Shown one piece after another: positions 43,665 through 53,306 of a stretch of DNA of 64,000 nt. Every line of letters starts with the position of its first letter. Positions within the stretch are counted from its first letter, which is position 1. A program made the translations under genes and the position numbers. The DNA is from Pelagibacterales bacterium SAG-MED19. GTDB taxonomy: Bacteria > Pseudomonadota > Alphaproteobacteria > Pelagibacterales > Pelagibacteraceae. The notes under the pieces are model-generated. The model was given only the letters and a program-made list of their open reading frames with translations, did no database searches and was not told the DNA's origin. The stretch is taken from positions 1 through 64,000 of the forward strand of contig JACWDQ010000001.1 of assembly GCA_014654035.1 (NCBI GenBank), written 5' to 3'.

Positions 43665-44471
43665 GTGTCAAAATTAAAATCATCCAATTATAAAGTTTAT
43701 TCAAAATTTATTGAAAATTTAGCTAAAAAGTTAACTCAATTTTATTACTTAAAATTAAATAAACCATTTAAACTTTCAAACAAACTTAAAGGTAAGGGTT
43801 ATGACCCTGTAACTAGTGCTGATAAAGCATTTGAAAAATTTATAAGAAAAGAAATTAAAAAAAAATTTCCTAATCATCAAATAATAGGAGAAGAATTTGG
43901 GCATCAAAAATCTAAAAGTGATTTTAAATGGGTTTTAGATCCAATCGATGGAACTAGATCTTTTGTGATTGGTAATCCATCTTGGAGTAATTTAATTTCA
44001 CTTAATTACAAAGATGAACCAATTTTGGGGCTTGCAAATTTTCCAATTTTAAAAAAATATTATTTTAACACATCGGATAAGAGCGCTTATGTTTCAGAAA
44101 ATGGCAAGAAAAAAAAAATTAAAGTTAGTAAAAATTCTTCTTTTAAAAATTTAAAGGTCTCAGGTGCTTTCCATGGAAGTATCTCATTAAAAAAACAAAA
44201 AAAAATTACAAAAATTCTTAAGTTAATGCAATTTCCATGCACTGATGCTTTGAGCTATTCTCATTTTGCAGAAGGAAAATTAGATGTTGTCATTCAAGCA
44301 GTAAATAAGATTTGGGATATTAATCCTCTAATTCCAATTATAAAAGCTGCTGGAGGACATGTTACTACATGGAAAAATAAAAGTGCTGTACAAGGGGGAA
44401 ATATTTTAGTTACAACAAATAAAAAAACTCACAATAGATTTATTAAACTTCTTAAACCTGCGACTATGTAG
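43665..44471 (+). CDS. Inositol-monophosphatase-family phosphatase (HisN-type)
   Basis: 268 residues with a GTG start. FIG/IMPase metal motifs are PVTSADKAFEKFIR, IIGEEFGHQKS (metal Glu), WVLDPIDGTRSFVIGNPSWSN (DPIDGT, about residue 91) and WDINPLIPIIKAAGGHV (WD motif, about residue 210). The RSFVIGNP variant is typical of histidinol-phosphate phosphatase HisN as opposed to SuhB. Substrate assignment is moderate. Lys-rich in the central beta sheet. Confidence 0.85.
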   Translation: MSKLKSSNYKVYSKFIENLAKKLTQFYYLKLNKPFKLSNKLKGKGYDPVTSADKAFEKFIRKEIKKKFPNHQIIGEEFGHQKSKSDFKWVLDPIDGTRSFVIGNPSWSNLISLNYKDEPILGLANFPILKKYYFNTSDKSAYVSENGKKKKIKVSKNSSFKNLKVSGAFHGSISLKKQKKITKILKLMQFPCTDALSYSHFAEGKLDVVIQAVNKIWDINPLIPIIKAAGGHVTTWKNKSAVQGGNILVTTNKKTHNRFIKLLKPATM

Positions 44472-44799
44472 TTTTACCAAGAGAATTTAGTAAAATTACT
44501 CCAATTATTATTAAAGCTATTCCAATTATTCCATAAATGTTTGGCATTTGATTGTATTTAATTAGACCAAATACAGCTATAGCAGTTATTGTTAAACCTC
44601 CATAAGTAGCATATGTAAAACCAACTGGTATTACTGACATTGCTTTTGAAAGTGAGAACATGCAAATACACATTAAGAATAGGCATGCAACTGTAGGCGT
44701 TAACTTTGAAAATCCATCTGAGATCTTAGCAAAACTGTTTGCGCTAATTCCAGTTAAAATACCAAGTCCTAAAAACATATACCCTGAAAAAACACTCAT
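44464..44799 (-). CDS. SMR-family-like small membrane protein lacking the catalytic glutamate
   Basis: 111 residues, four hydrophobic helices with the small multidrug resistance fold: SISDGF-like FAKISDGFSKLTP, a SLSKAMSVIPVGFTYATYGG segment matching the family PVGxAYAxWxG, and a C-terminal GIIGIALIIIGVILLN. The membrane Glu14 found in essentially all EmrE-type transporters (AEVIGT) is replaced here (TGISAN). Proton-driven drug efflux is therefore doubtful, and a different substrate or a structural role is possible. Last gene of the eight-gene small-protein cluster; it overlaps convergent HisN by eight bases. Confidence 0.75.
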   Translation of the reverse strand: MSVFSGYMFLGLGILTGISANSFAKISDGFSKLTPTVACLFLMCICMFSLSKAMSVIPVGFTYATYGGLTITAIAVFGLIKYNQMPNIYGIIGIALIIIGVILLNSLGKTT

Positions 44800-44826
44800 A
44801 CCTCAGAATAAGATTATTTGGTAATT

Positions 44827-45036
44827 TTATCTACAAACTTTTTTTGCAATTGGACCAACCAATAATGCTACTGTAATTGCTATTGGAAGTCCTACTGCCC
44901 AAGCTTTTAAGAATCTATTTAGATAACCATTGTCTAATCCAGTATTGACATAAGTAATAATTAAAGTCATTAGCAAGCTCATACCAAATCCCATTATTAA
45001 TATAAATAAAAAATTAGAGTATTTTTTTGGAAACAT
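44827..45036 (-). CDS. DUF2798 small membrane protein
   Basis: 69 residues, two membrane helices (about residues 9-29 and 44-63), with FLKAWAVGLPIAITVALLVGPIAKK matching DUF2798. The family is widespread and uncharacterised. It belongs to the tight minus-strand cluster of small proteins, 18 bases after the NTF2-like gene. Confidence 0.8.
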   Translation of the reverse strand: MFPKKYSNFLFILIMGFGMSLLMTLIITYVNTGLDNGYLNRFLKAWAVGLPIAITVALLVGPIAKKVCR

Positions 45037-45054
45037 TTTAATAAAGCTTAAACT

Positions 45055-45375
45055 TTACTTAGGTAATTTAGTAGCTCCAGTTTCTTGATATGCAACTTTT
45101 CCGTCTTTAAATTTATAGTAAGTCATTACAGCTTCTTTATTACCATCATTAAAAGTTACCATTGCATGTTCAAAACCAACTTCATCATTTTCAAAAAGCA
45201 CTCTAACGTTACTTTTTTTAACATCTTTCATACCAACCCAACTAACCACATCTTTTTTTGATAAACTTTTGCCATTTGAATGCATTAAGAATTGATAATC
45301 ATCATGAATTAATTGTTCAGCACCTGCTGAATCACCATCATTTACTATTTTTGACATTTTTTCTATTATTGACAT
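45055..45375 (-). CDS. NTF2-like (SnoaL/DUF4440-type) small protein
   Basis: 106 residues. An N-terminal helix (MSIIEKMSKIVNDGDSAGAE) leads to a DDYQFLMHSNGKSLSKKDVV segment and a curved-sheet C-terminus (AVMTYYKFKDGKVAYQETGA), the NTF2-like cone. Members bind small ligands or act as isomerases or hydrolases; no catalytic set is recognised here. Strong AGAGG ribosome binding site. Part of the small-protein cluster. Confidence 0.75.
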   Translation of the reverse strand: MSIIEKMSKIVNDGDSAGAEQLIHDDYQFLMHSNGKSLSKKDVVSWVGMKDVKKSNVRVLFENDEVGFEHAMVTFNDGNKEAVMTYYKFKDGKVAYQETGATKLPK

Positions 45376-45391
45376 TGTTTACCTCTATTAT

Positions 45392-45808
45392 TTAAATGTA
45401 AATTTTATCTGCTAAACCGTAACAAAGTACAGCACTTAAAATAGTATGCGCTAATGGGCCATAAATTGCTTCATCCGAAGTTTTATCTGTATGTCCAAGT
45501 TTATTTATTTTAGTACTATAAAAACCAACAATAAAAGCACATAGGTTTTGTAAAAATACTAAATTAAAGAATGCCCAAGTAGCTTCTAAACCGTTAGGTC
45601 TTATAAAGCCGACATAGATTGCCATTAAGGTTGAACCGATAAAAAAACATCCAAAAAATCTAACTACACCTGCGCCTGTAGCATCGATCCCATATTTATC
45701 CAAAAAAGTTTGAGTTTGGACAACACATCTAAATCCATAAAAAGCATAACCTATAAAATGAATTATAAAAATTGCTAAGTAAAATATTCCATTAAATTTT
45801 TCTATCAT
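45392..45808 (-). CDS. Four-helix membrane protein of unknown function
   Basis: 138 residues with four predicted membrane helices (about residues 6-28, 44-64, 73-95 and 115-135), an N-terminal FIIHFIGYAFYGFRCV and a middle VVRFFGCFFIGSTLMAIYVGF. No family recognised. Two cysteines lie near or in helices. A clear AAGGAG ribosome binding site precedes the ATG. In the middle of the small-protein operon; it could anchor the system to the inner membrane (inference). Confidence 0.7.
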   Translation of the reverse strand: MIEKFNGIFYLAIFIIHFIGYAFYGFRCVVQTQTFLDKYGIDATGAGVVRFFGCFFIGSTLMAIYVGFIRPNGLEATWAFFNLVFLQNLCAFIVGFYSTKINKLGHTDKTSDEAIYGPLAHTILSAVLCYGLADKIYI

Positions 45809-45822
45809 TGAAACTCCTTTTT

Positions 45823-46113
45823 TTATTTAGCATTAAAATCTATAATATCATCTGTACACTCAACAAATTTGTGAGGTTCGTAGAAATCGTTCATAGACTC
45901 TAATTGTTTATTAATTGCATCTGGATTAGTACCTTTCCACCAACAAAACATTGTTAAATTATCACCTGGTGTATTCCAGCTCATTTGACACTTAGCATTA
46001 TCACTTGTCATAGCTTTAGTCATATCTTCCATCGACATTGAACCAGTAACTTCTATCATCTTAGCTTTTGCTTCTTTTGATTTAAAAGTATGTGTTACTA
46101 TATAGTTTTTCAT
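45823..46113 (-). CDS. Small alpha/beta protein of unknown function, ferredoxin-like layout
   Basis: 96 residues. A first strand (KNYIVTHTFKSKEAKAK) is followed by a helix with SMSMEDMTKAMTS, a strand pair containing MSWNTPGDNLTMFCWWKG, a helix and a last strand (KFVECTDDIIDF). The strand-helix-strand-strand-helix-strand order resembles DUF3303-like or dimeric alpha/beta barrel proteins. Three cysteines are present. Good AGGAG ribosome binding site. Likely a distant relative of the next upstream gene product. Confidence 0.72.
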   Translation of the reverse strand: MKNYIVTHTFKSKEAKAKMIEVTGSMSMEDMTKAMTSDNAKCQMSWNTPGDNLTMFCWWKGTNPDAINKQLESMNDFYEPHKFVECTDDIIDFNAK

Positions 46114-46120
46114 ATTTCTC

Positions 46121-46405
46121 CTATTTTACTTTTGTTAAATCATAGATCGAATAGCTATCCAAAACAGCATCCATGATAGGTTTTGATACTTCAGTTCCTT
46201 CAATAAATTTATGTAGTGCAGGTTCATCAGTACAAAATATCTTAAACATTACAGTACTTTTATCTGGTGTTACCGTTCCAATAGTTTTTTCTACTACTGC
46301 AACTTTAGCTCTTTCCGCTAAACCTTCAGGTGATTGCATAAATCCCATAAATTTTTCAAACATACCTTCTTTTAATTTAGCCACTACCAACATTTCTTTT
46401 TCCAT
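46121..46405 (-). CDS. Small alpha/beta protein of unknown function (antibiotic-monooxygenase-like size and layout)
   Basis: 94 residues. MEKEMLVVAKLKEGMFEKF begins with a strand-helix unit, then AVVEKTIGTVTPDKSTVMF and IFCTDEPALHKFIEG, ending in a short strand (YSIYDLTKV). The layout is that of ferredoxin-like ABM-type proteins, but no family residue set is recognised. The ribosome binding site is very strong (AAGGAGG). Only eight to eighteen bases separate it from its neighbours. Confidence 0.72.
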   Translation of the reverse strand: MEKEMLVVAKLKEGMFEKFMGFMQSPEGLAERAKVAVVEKTIGTVTPDKSTVMFKIFCTDEPALHKFIEGTEVSKPIMDAVLDSYSIYDLTKVK

Positions 46406-46422
46406 TTTTTCCTCCTTATTTG

Positions 46423-46800
46423 TTAATATATTCCTGACTCTGCTATTTTTTTTATTTCATCTTTAGAACCAGAAATTAATTTAAAGATAAATTCATCACA
46501 TTTTTTTGTTGTTTCTTCTTCATATGGTTTACCGTAACGAATATCGACAACTTTTAATAACTCTTCGTTAAGTTTTTCTTCCTTAACACCTTCTTTTAAT
46601 AGATAAGAATTTAAAAATTTTTTAGCTGCGAAAGAGTGTACAATCTTTTCTAATTCAAGCTCTCCCTGGGGTATCATGCTATTAGCATAGTAAATTCCAG
46701 TACATTCGATTGTTTTAGATCTATCGCTATCACTCATTCCAGCAAAAGCAATCAGTGGGAAAATAACAATAGATAAAGTTAAAATAATTTTTTTAATCAT
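46423..46800 (-). CDS. Secreted small protein with conserved cysteine pair, paralogue 2
   Basis: 125 residues. Signal peptide MIKKIILTLSIVIFPLIAFA cleaved about residue 20. The mature part is mostly helical with cysteines at 33 and 101, a GIYYANSMIPQGELE segment and a KVVDIRYGKPY segment. It aligns along its length with the product of the adjacent upstream gene, with Cys-to-Cys spacing of 68 versus 69 residues. Probably periplasmic with one disulfide (inference). No known family recognised. Four bases separate the two genes. Confidence 0.75.
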   Translation of the reverse strand: MIKKIILTLSIVIFPLIAFAGMSDSDRSKTIECTGIYYANSMIPQGELELEKIVHSFAAKKFLNSYLLKEGVKEEKLNEELLKVVDIRYGKPYEEETTKKCDEFIFKLISGSKDEIKKIAESGIY

Positions 46801-46804
46801 TTTT

Positions 46805-47194
46805 TTAATATAAAGTTTGAATTACTTTTTTGACTCTTTCAGCCCCATTAGGAACTAAAGTTTCTACAAATGAATGACATTGATCAGTTTTAGCCTTGTC
46901 ATATTTTGAACCATAATGTTTATCTACTGCCTTATTAACTCCTTCATCCCAGTCTTTTTCTGGAATACCTATTTCTAAGGCATATGCTTTAAGAACTTTT
47001 ACAGTTGATATAGATTTTTCTTTCATACTGTACTCAAATGTTTCACCAGAGGGAAGAAAGTAGTTAGCCATATAAATACCAACACAATCCCAAGCTTTTG
47101 CTTTATCACTATTATTCATTTCAGCACTTGATGAAGTTGATATTGAAATTGCCACACAGTAAGTAGCAAGTATTTTTAAAATATTTTTTAGCAT
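46805..47194 (-). CDS. Secreted small protein with conserved cysteine pair, paralogue 1
   Basis: 129 residues. Signal peptide MLKNILKILATYCVAISIST with a likely cleavage near residue 24. Cysteines at 37 (WDCVGIYMANYFLPSGE) and 106 (DQCHSFVETL) match the pair in the neighbouring gene, and the DKHYGSKYDKAKT segment aligns with its RYGKPYEEETT. First gene of the eight-gene cluster. The ribosome binding site is contained in a repeated CGGAGATC element. Function unknown; helical, probably periplasmic. Confidence 0.75.
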   Translation of the reverse strand: MLKNILKILATYCVAISISTSSSAEMNNSDKAKAWDCVGIYMANYFLPSGETFEYSMKEKSISTVKVLKAYALEIGIPEKDWDEGVNKAVDKHYGSKYDKAKTDQCHSFVETLVPNGAERVKKVIQTLY

Positions 47195-47196
47195 AT

Positions 47197-47227
47197 GATC
47201 TCCGTATCCGCTTAATAAAGATCTCCG
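47197..47227 (-). repeat. Direct repeat CGGAGATC in the leader of the small-protein operon
   Basis: On the minus strand CGGAGATC occurs twice (47220-47227 and 47197-47204), 23 bases apart. The second copy overlaps the ribosome binding site, and each copy is near a GCGGA sequence. It is the only GC-richer stretch of this leader. It could bind a regulator or act as a decoy ribosome binding site. The AT-rich rest of 47195-47264 must hold the promoter, which I cannot place. Confidence 0.35.
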
Positions 47228-47264
47228 CTAATCTTTATTTATTTTAAGTTTAAATAAATATATT

Positions 47265-47288
47265 AAAAAAAAGTAACAGTTTTGTTAC
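47265..47288 (-). terminator. Intrinsic terminator of cysK
   Basis: On the minus strand GTAACA-AAAC-TGTTAC (six-base stem, four-base loop) is followed directly by eight Ts. It lies 17 bases beyond the cysK stop. It separates the cysE-cysK unit from the downstream small-protein operon, which therefore needs its own promoter. Confidence 0.72.
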
Positions 47289-47305
47289 ATAGCAGCTATG
47301 CGATA

Positions 47306-48307
47306 TTATAGCCAATTAGGGATAGGTAGTTTTTTTTCTTGTAAAAATGATTTGTTAAACATCTTAGAGTTGTATTTATCAGACTTGTCGCAGAGAATAG
47401 TGATAATAGTTTTTCCTGGACCTAACTCTTTTCCAAGTCTAATTGCTCCTGCAATATTTATTCCACAACTTGTACCTAAGCTTAAACCTTCATTTTGAAT
47501 TAAATCATAAAGAATAGGTAGAGCTTCATGATCATCGATTGAGAAAGCACCATCAATTTTAGCATTTTCAAAATTTTTAGTAATTCTACTAGAGCCAATT
47601 CCTTCAGTAATTGAATTTCCCTCAGATTTTAATTCACCATTTTTAATATAATTGTAAAGAGCAGAACCTTTCGGATCAGATAAATAGATCTTTATATCTT
47701 TATTCTTTTCTTTAAGAGCATTACTAACTCCTGAAATAGTTCCACCTGTTCCTGATGAACAAACAAAGCCGTCAACCTTACCTTCAGTTTGATCCCAAAT
47801 TTCTTTTCCAGTTCCCTCATAATGACCTTTTGCATTTGCAATGTTATCAAATTGATTAGCCCAAATAACTCCATTGTTGTTAATAGGCCTTAACTCATCT
47901 GCTAGTCTTGCTGCAACTTTAACAAAATTGTTGTTATCTTTATAAGGTTTTGCTGGAACTAATCTTAATTCTGCTCCTAAATTTCGTAAAGTATCTTTCT
48001 TTTCTTGAGTTTGATTATCGTTCATTACTATGATTGTTTTATAACCAAGCGAATTTCCTAAAAGTCCTAATCCAATACCAGTGTTACCAGCTGTACCTTC
48101 AACAACAATACCACCTTTAGAAATCAACTTTTTTTCTTGAGCATCTTTTATTAATGCTAATGCAGCTCGATCTTTAACAGAACCACCTGGATTTAAAAAT
48201 TCTGCCTTACCATAGATATTACATCCAGTGAGTTCCGAAGCTGCCTTAAGTTTTATTAGAGGAGTGTTGCCAATTGACTCGATAAAATTATTTTTTATAT
48301 CCTTCAT
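47306..48307 (-). CDS. cysK: Cysteine synthase (PLP-dependent beta-substitution enzyme)
   Basis: 333 residues. PLP lysine region is NPGGSVKDRAALALI (Lys about residue 43), then GTAGNTGIGLGLLGNSLGYK, the phosphate loop CSSGTGGTISGV, and the LSLGTSCGINIAGA block. Fold type II; O-acetylserine sulfhydrylase or a close cystathionine-beta-synthase-like paralogue. It makes cysteine from O-acetylserine and sulfide. Overlaps cysE by one base, the classical pair. A sulfide source must come from elsewhere in an organism thought to lack sulfate assimilation. Confidence 0.9.
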   Translation of the reverse strand: MKDIKNNFIESIGNTPLIKLKAASELTGCNIYGKAEFLNPGGSVKDRAALALIKDAQEKKLISKGGIVVEGTAGNTGIGLGLLGNSLGYKTIIVMNDNQTQEKKDTLRNLGAELRLVPAKPYKDNNNFVKVAARLADELRPINNNGVIWANQFDNIANAKGHYEGTGKEIWDQTEGKVDGFVCSSGTGGTISGVSNALKEKNKDIKIYLSDPKGSALYNYIKNGELKSEGNSITEGIGSSRITKNFENAKIDGAFSIDDHEALPILYDLIQNEGLSLGTSCGINIAGAIRLGKELGPGKTIITILCDKSDKYNSKMFNKSFLQEKKLPIPNWL

Positions 48308-48876
48308 TATTCTTTTTCTTCATCAGTGACTGCGTAAGGTTTAAATCCTTTTGAAGCATCACCAACTTTTTTAGCTGGTATACCTGCCATAACAGATTTT
48401 TCAGACACATTCTTTGTTACAACTGAATTAGATCCAATTAAAGAATTTTTTCTTATTGTAATAGGCCCTAATATTTGTGCACCAGATCCAACAACAACAT
48501 TATCTTCTAAAGTTGGATGTCTTTTCATATTTCTTTGATCATTTGAATTAATACTTGGAGCAATTCCTCCCAAGGTAACATTATGATAGATAGTAACATT
48601 GTCACCAATCTCAGATGTTTCGCCAATCACAACACCCATACCATGATCAATAAATAAATTTTTTCCAATTTTTGCTTTTGGATGAATTTCTATTCCAGTT
48701 AAAAATCTTGAAAATTGAGAAATGATTCTTGCAACTAAATCAAATTTTGCAATTGCAAAAAAATTAGCAATTCTATGAAAAAAAATAGCCTTAACACCCG
48801 GGTAAGTTAATATTAAACTTAGCTTTGATTTTGCCGCAGGATCTCTATCAATTATAGATTGTAAATAATCATTCAT
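48307..48876 (-). CDS. cysE: Serine O-acetyltransferase
   Basis: 189 residues from ATG 48876, the short EpsC/CysE form beginning [18 protein letters not shown]. Left-handed parallel beta-helix marks are [24 protein letters not shown] (active-site Asp-His), [32 protein letters not shown] and [15 protein letters not shown]. It acetylates serine, the first step to cysteine. An upstream in-frame extension of 27 residues overlaps the divergent gene and is rejected. Coupled to cysK. Confidence 0.94.
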   Translation of the reverse strand: MNDYLQSIIDRDPAAKSKLSLILTYPGVKAIFFHRIANFFAIAKFDLVARIISQFSRFLTGIEIHPKAKIGKNLFIDHGMGVVIGETSEIGDNVTIYHNVTLGGIAPSINSNDQRNMKRHPTLEDNVVVGSGAQILGPITIRKNSLIGSNSVVTKNVSEKSVMAGIPAKKVGDASKGFKPYAVTDEEKE

Positions 48877-48949
48877 AAAATTTGTTAGCTTGATATAAAA
48901 ATACGTGTAGGTTATATAGTGATTATATTCAGATTTTAAAGGAGAGATT

Positions 48950-49360
48950 ATGTACAAAAATACTAACTGTTTTCACTTAGCAATCCCTTGTGGTGATTTA
49001 GAAATAGCAAAAAAATTTTATAGTGAAACTTTGGGTTGTCGACTTGATAACTCTGCACAAGAATGGGCTGATGTTGATTTTTGGGGCAATGAATTAACTC
49101 TGCATGCAAGTGACCATAAATTAGATAGTGAAAGACATGATGTTGATATGGGAAATGTTTCTGTTCCACATTTTGGAGTACACTTATCAAGAAAAGATTT
49201 TGATACTTTAAAAAATAGATTGAGAGAAAAAGGTGCTAAATATTATGATGAACCTTATCTAAGATTTAAAGGAACAAAATATGAGCAAGAGACATTTTTT
49301 GTGAAAGACCCTAACGAAAATATTTTAGAGATAAAAACTTTAACTGCTAATTCTGAATAA
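48950..49360 (+). CDS. VOC (glyoxalase/bleomycin-resistance) superfamily protein
   Basis: 136 residues, paired beta-alpha-beta modules: [24 protein letters not shown] in the first and [20 protein letters not shown] in the second. The ending [13 protein letters not shown] carries the metal Glu. Metal ligands His (FHLAI), His (HFGVH) and Glu are in place. The substrate is unknown; could be a dioxygenase or lyase. Strong AAAGGAGAG ribosome binding site. Precedes a LysE-type exporter by eleven bases. Confidence 0.85.
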   Translation: MYKNTNCFHLAIPCGDLEIAKKFYSETLGCRLDNSAQEWADVDFWGNELTLHASDHKLDSERHDVDMGNVSVPHFGVHLSRKDFDTLKNRLREKGAKYYDEPYLRFKGTKYEQETFFVKDPNENILEIKTLTANSE

Positions 49361-49371
49361 TCTAATTTAAG

Positions 49372-51273
<1,902 letters not shown>

Positions 51274-51369
51274 TGATTGTTTTTCTTTAATTTATTGTTC
51301 AAATACTTAAAGTATAAGTTCTTTATTTTCAATGAAGAATTTAAAATAAATTAAAATATATTTTTAGAA

Positions 51370-52281
51370 TCAATCTAAAGCAACTACAGCAGCAGCAATT
51401 GAAGCCAATCTAGCTTGTGCTTCATCAGAACGACTTGTTATAACAACTGGAACTTTGCCACCTACAACAACACCTGCAGCACATGCTCCAGAAAAATATA
51501 TCAGCATCTTTACTAAACCATTACCTGTTTCAACACTTGGTACCAATAAAACATCTGCTATTCCAGCTACATCATTTTTAATACCTTTAATAGCAGCAGA
51601 TTTCTTTGAAATACTATTGTCAAAAGCTAGTGGGCCAAATACGTCTGCATTTAAATTTTCTTTTTTTGCAAGTTTAGTTAACTCCTCTGCATCTTTTGAA
51701 CTTGGAACACTATCTAAAACCTCTTCAGTTGCTGAAAGAATAGCTATTTTAGGTCTTTCAATACCAATTCTATTTGAAAAATTAATAACATTTTTTAAGA
51801 TATGCATTTTCGTTTTTACATTAGGTAAAACATTTAAAGCACCATCAGTTATAATTAATGGTTTATCCTCTTTATCGACAGTCATGTGCCAAATATGACT
51901 TAATCGAGTTTTTCCTAATAAATCATATTCTCTTTTTAGAACCTCTTTCATAAGAACATCAGTGTGAATATGACCTTTTACTATGATTTTGATTTTTTTT
52001 TCACTTGCCAATTTAGCTGCGATAGCCGCAGTATTATTTTCCACAGGTTCATGAATAATTTCAAATTTTGAAATATCCCATTTTAAATCTTCTGCACATT
52101 TTAATATTTCTTTTTCATCACCAATAAAAATTGGTTCAATCAAATTTTCATTAACTGCATCTTGAACAGAAAGCATTGGCAATGGTTTACCAGCGTTTAC
52201 AATTCCAGCTTTCACTCCCTTTTTTTTATGAGCCACATTTAATAAATTAACTGGGCAAACTATTTCTTTATTTGAAAGCAT
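51370..52281 (-). CDS. Phosphate acetyl/butyryltransferase family protein
   Basis: 303 residues matching the catalytic domain of phosphate acyltransferases: VKAGIVNAGKPLPMLSVQDAV, IIVKGHIHTDVLMKEVL, LSHIWHMTV, DGALNVLPNVKTKMHIL, ISKKSAAIKGI (family KSA), and PSVETGNGLVKML followed by the GGKVPVVITSRSDEAQARL C-terminus. It interconverts an acyl phosphate and acyl-CoA. In sulfonate metabolism Xsc produces acetyl phosphate, which this enzyme would turn into acetyl-CoA; xsc is not in the window. Similar proteins also occur as partners in polyhydroxyalkanoate or butanoate metabolism. Confidence 0.87.
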   Translation of the reverse strand: MLSNKEIVCPVNLLNVAHKKKGVKAGIVNAGKPLPMLSVQDAVNENLIEPIFIGDEKEILKCAEDLKWDISKFEIIHEPVENNTAAIAAKLASEKKIKIIVKGHIHTDVLMKEVLKREYDLLGKTRLSHIWHMTVDKEDKPLIITDGALNVLPNVKTKMHILKNVINFSNRIGIERPKIAILSATEEVLDSVPSSKDAEELTKLAKKENLNADVFGPLAFDNSISKKSAAIKGIKNDVAGIADVLLVPSVETGNGLVKMLIYFSGACAAGVVVGGKVPVVITSRSDEAQARLASIAAAVVALD

Positions 52282-52285
52282 AAGA

Positions 52286-53306
52286 TTAATTTTTAAGAAT
52301 TTTTAAATCTTTTTTGATTATTTCTGAAATATTTATTTCTTTTTTTGAATTCATTTTAAATCTTTTATACTTATTTTGACCAGGATACATTATTTCTTTA
52401 ATTCCTTTTATTCTAGGTAATCTTTTAATTGTTTTAATATTATCTTTAATTCTATTATTAAAATTATTTACAAACAAATTTGTTTTAAATGTGATAAACA
52501 AATGACCAATATTTTGTGGGCCTGAAAAATCGTCAAAAGGATCTTTAACCTTACCAGCATGGTTTCCACCAGTTAGTACTCCACTTAAAATATCAACCAT
52601 CCAAGCCAATCCAGATCCTCTAAATCCAGCAATAGGTAATTGAACACCTTCTAATGCTTTTTTCGCATTTGTAGTGGGTTTACCAAATTTGTCTAAAGCA
52701 ACACCTTCAGGAATTTTTTGATTACTTCTGGCAGCTACTCTTATTTTTCCTCTATTGATCATAGAAATTGAGGTATCTAAAATAAAAGGAACTTTAGATC
52801 CTGTCGGTGTTCCAAAACAGATAGGGTTTGTTCCAAACAAACTTTTAAGTGCACCATGAGGTGCTACAGCTGGAGGAGCATTTGTATAAATCATCGTTAT
52901 CAAATTTTTTTTGACCGCTTGTTCAGCATAATAACCTGAAAGACCATAGTGACCACTATTTTTAACAGCAACCATTCCAATACCAGTTTTTTTTTGCATT
53001 ATGAATAGCTTTTTTAATAGCAATATCAGCGGCAACAAAACCAATGCTATTGTTTGCATCGACATGAGAAATAGAAGGAGAAATTTTTTTAATTCTAATT
53101 TTAGGTTTTGGATTAATGACTTTTTTATTAATTCGATCACAGTACATTTTTAATCTTGATAGACCATGACCATAGGCTCCAACTAATTCAGCATTAATTA
53201 AAGCGTTAGCAGAGATTAAAGCATGATTATTACTTAAACCAAACTTTTTAAAGATATTAATAATTTCCTTCTTAAGAATGCTTGTTTTCAATTTAACCTT
53301 TTCCAC
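52286..53306 (-). pseudogene. Malate/L-lactate/sulfolactate dehydrogenase (Ldh_2 family), frameshifted in an A9 run
   Basis: The frame from ATG 53306 carries the N-terminal half (LVGAYGHGLSRLKMYCDRI, VDANNSIGFVAADIAI) and breaks after AIHNAKK at nine As (T9 at 52987-52995 on the + strand). The rest continues in the next frame: TGIGMVAVKNSGHYGLSG with the catalytic His, TNAPPAVAPHG, PFILDTSISMINRGKI and GFRGSGLAWMVDIL. Removing one A restores about 340 residues. The family includes SlcC/ComC sulfolactate dehydrogenases, fitting the locus. Overlaps the tauC-like stop by 14 bases. May be a broken gene, a sequencing indel, or rescued by polymerase slippage on A9. Confidence 0.85.
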
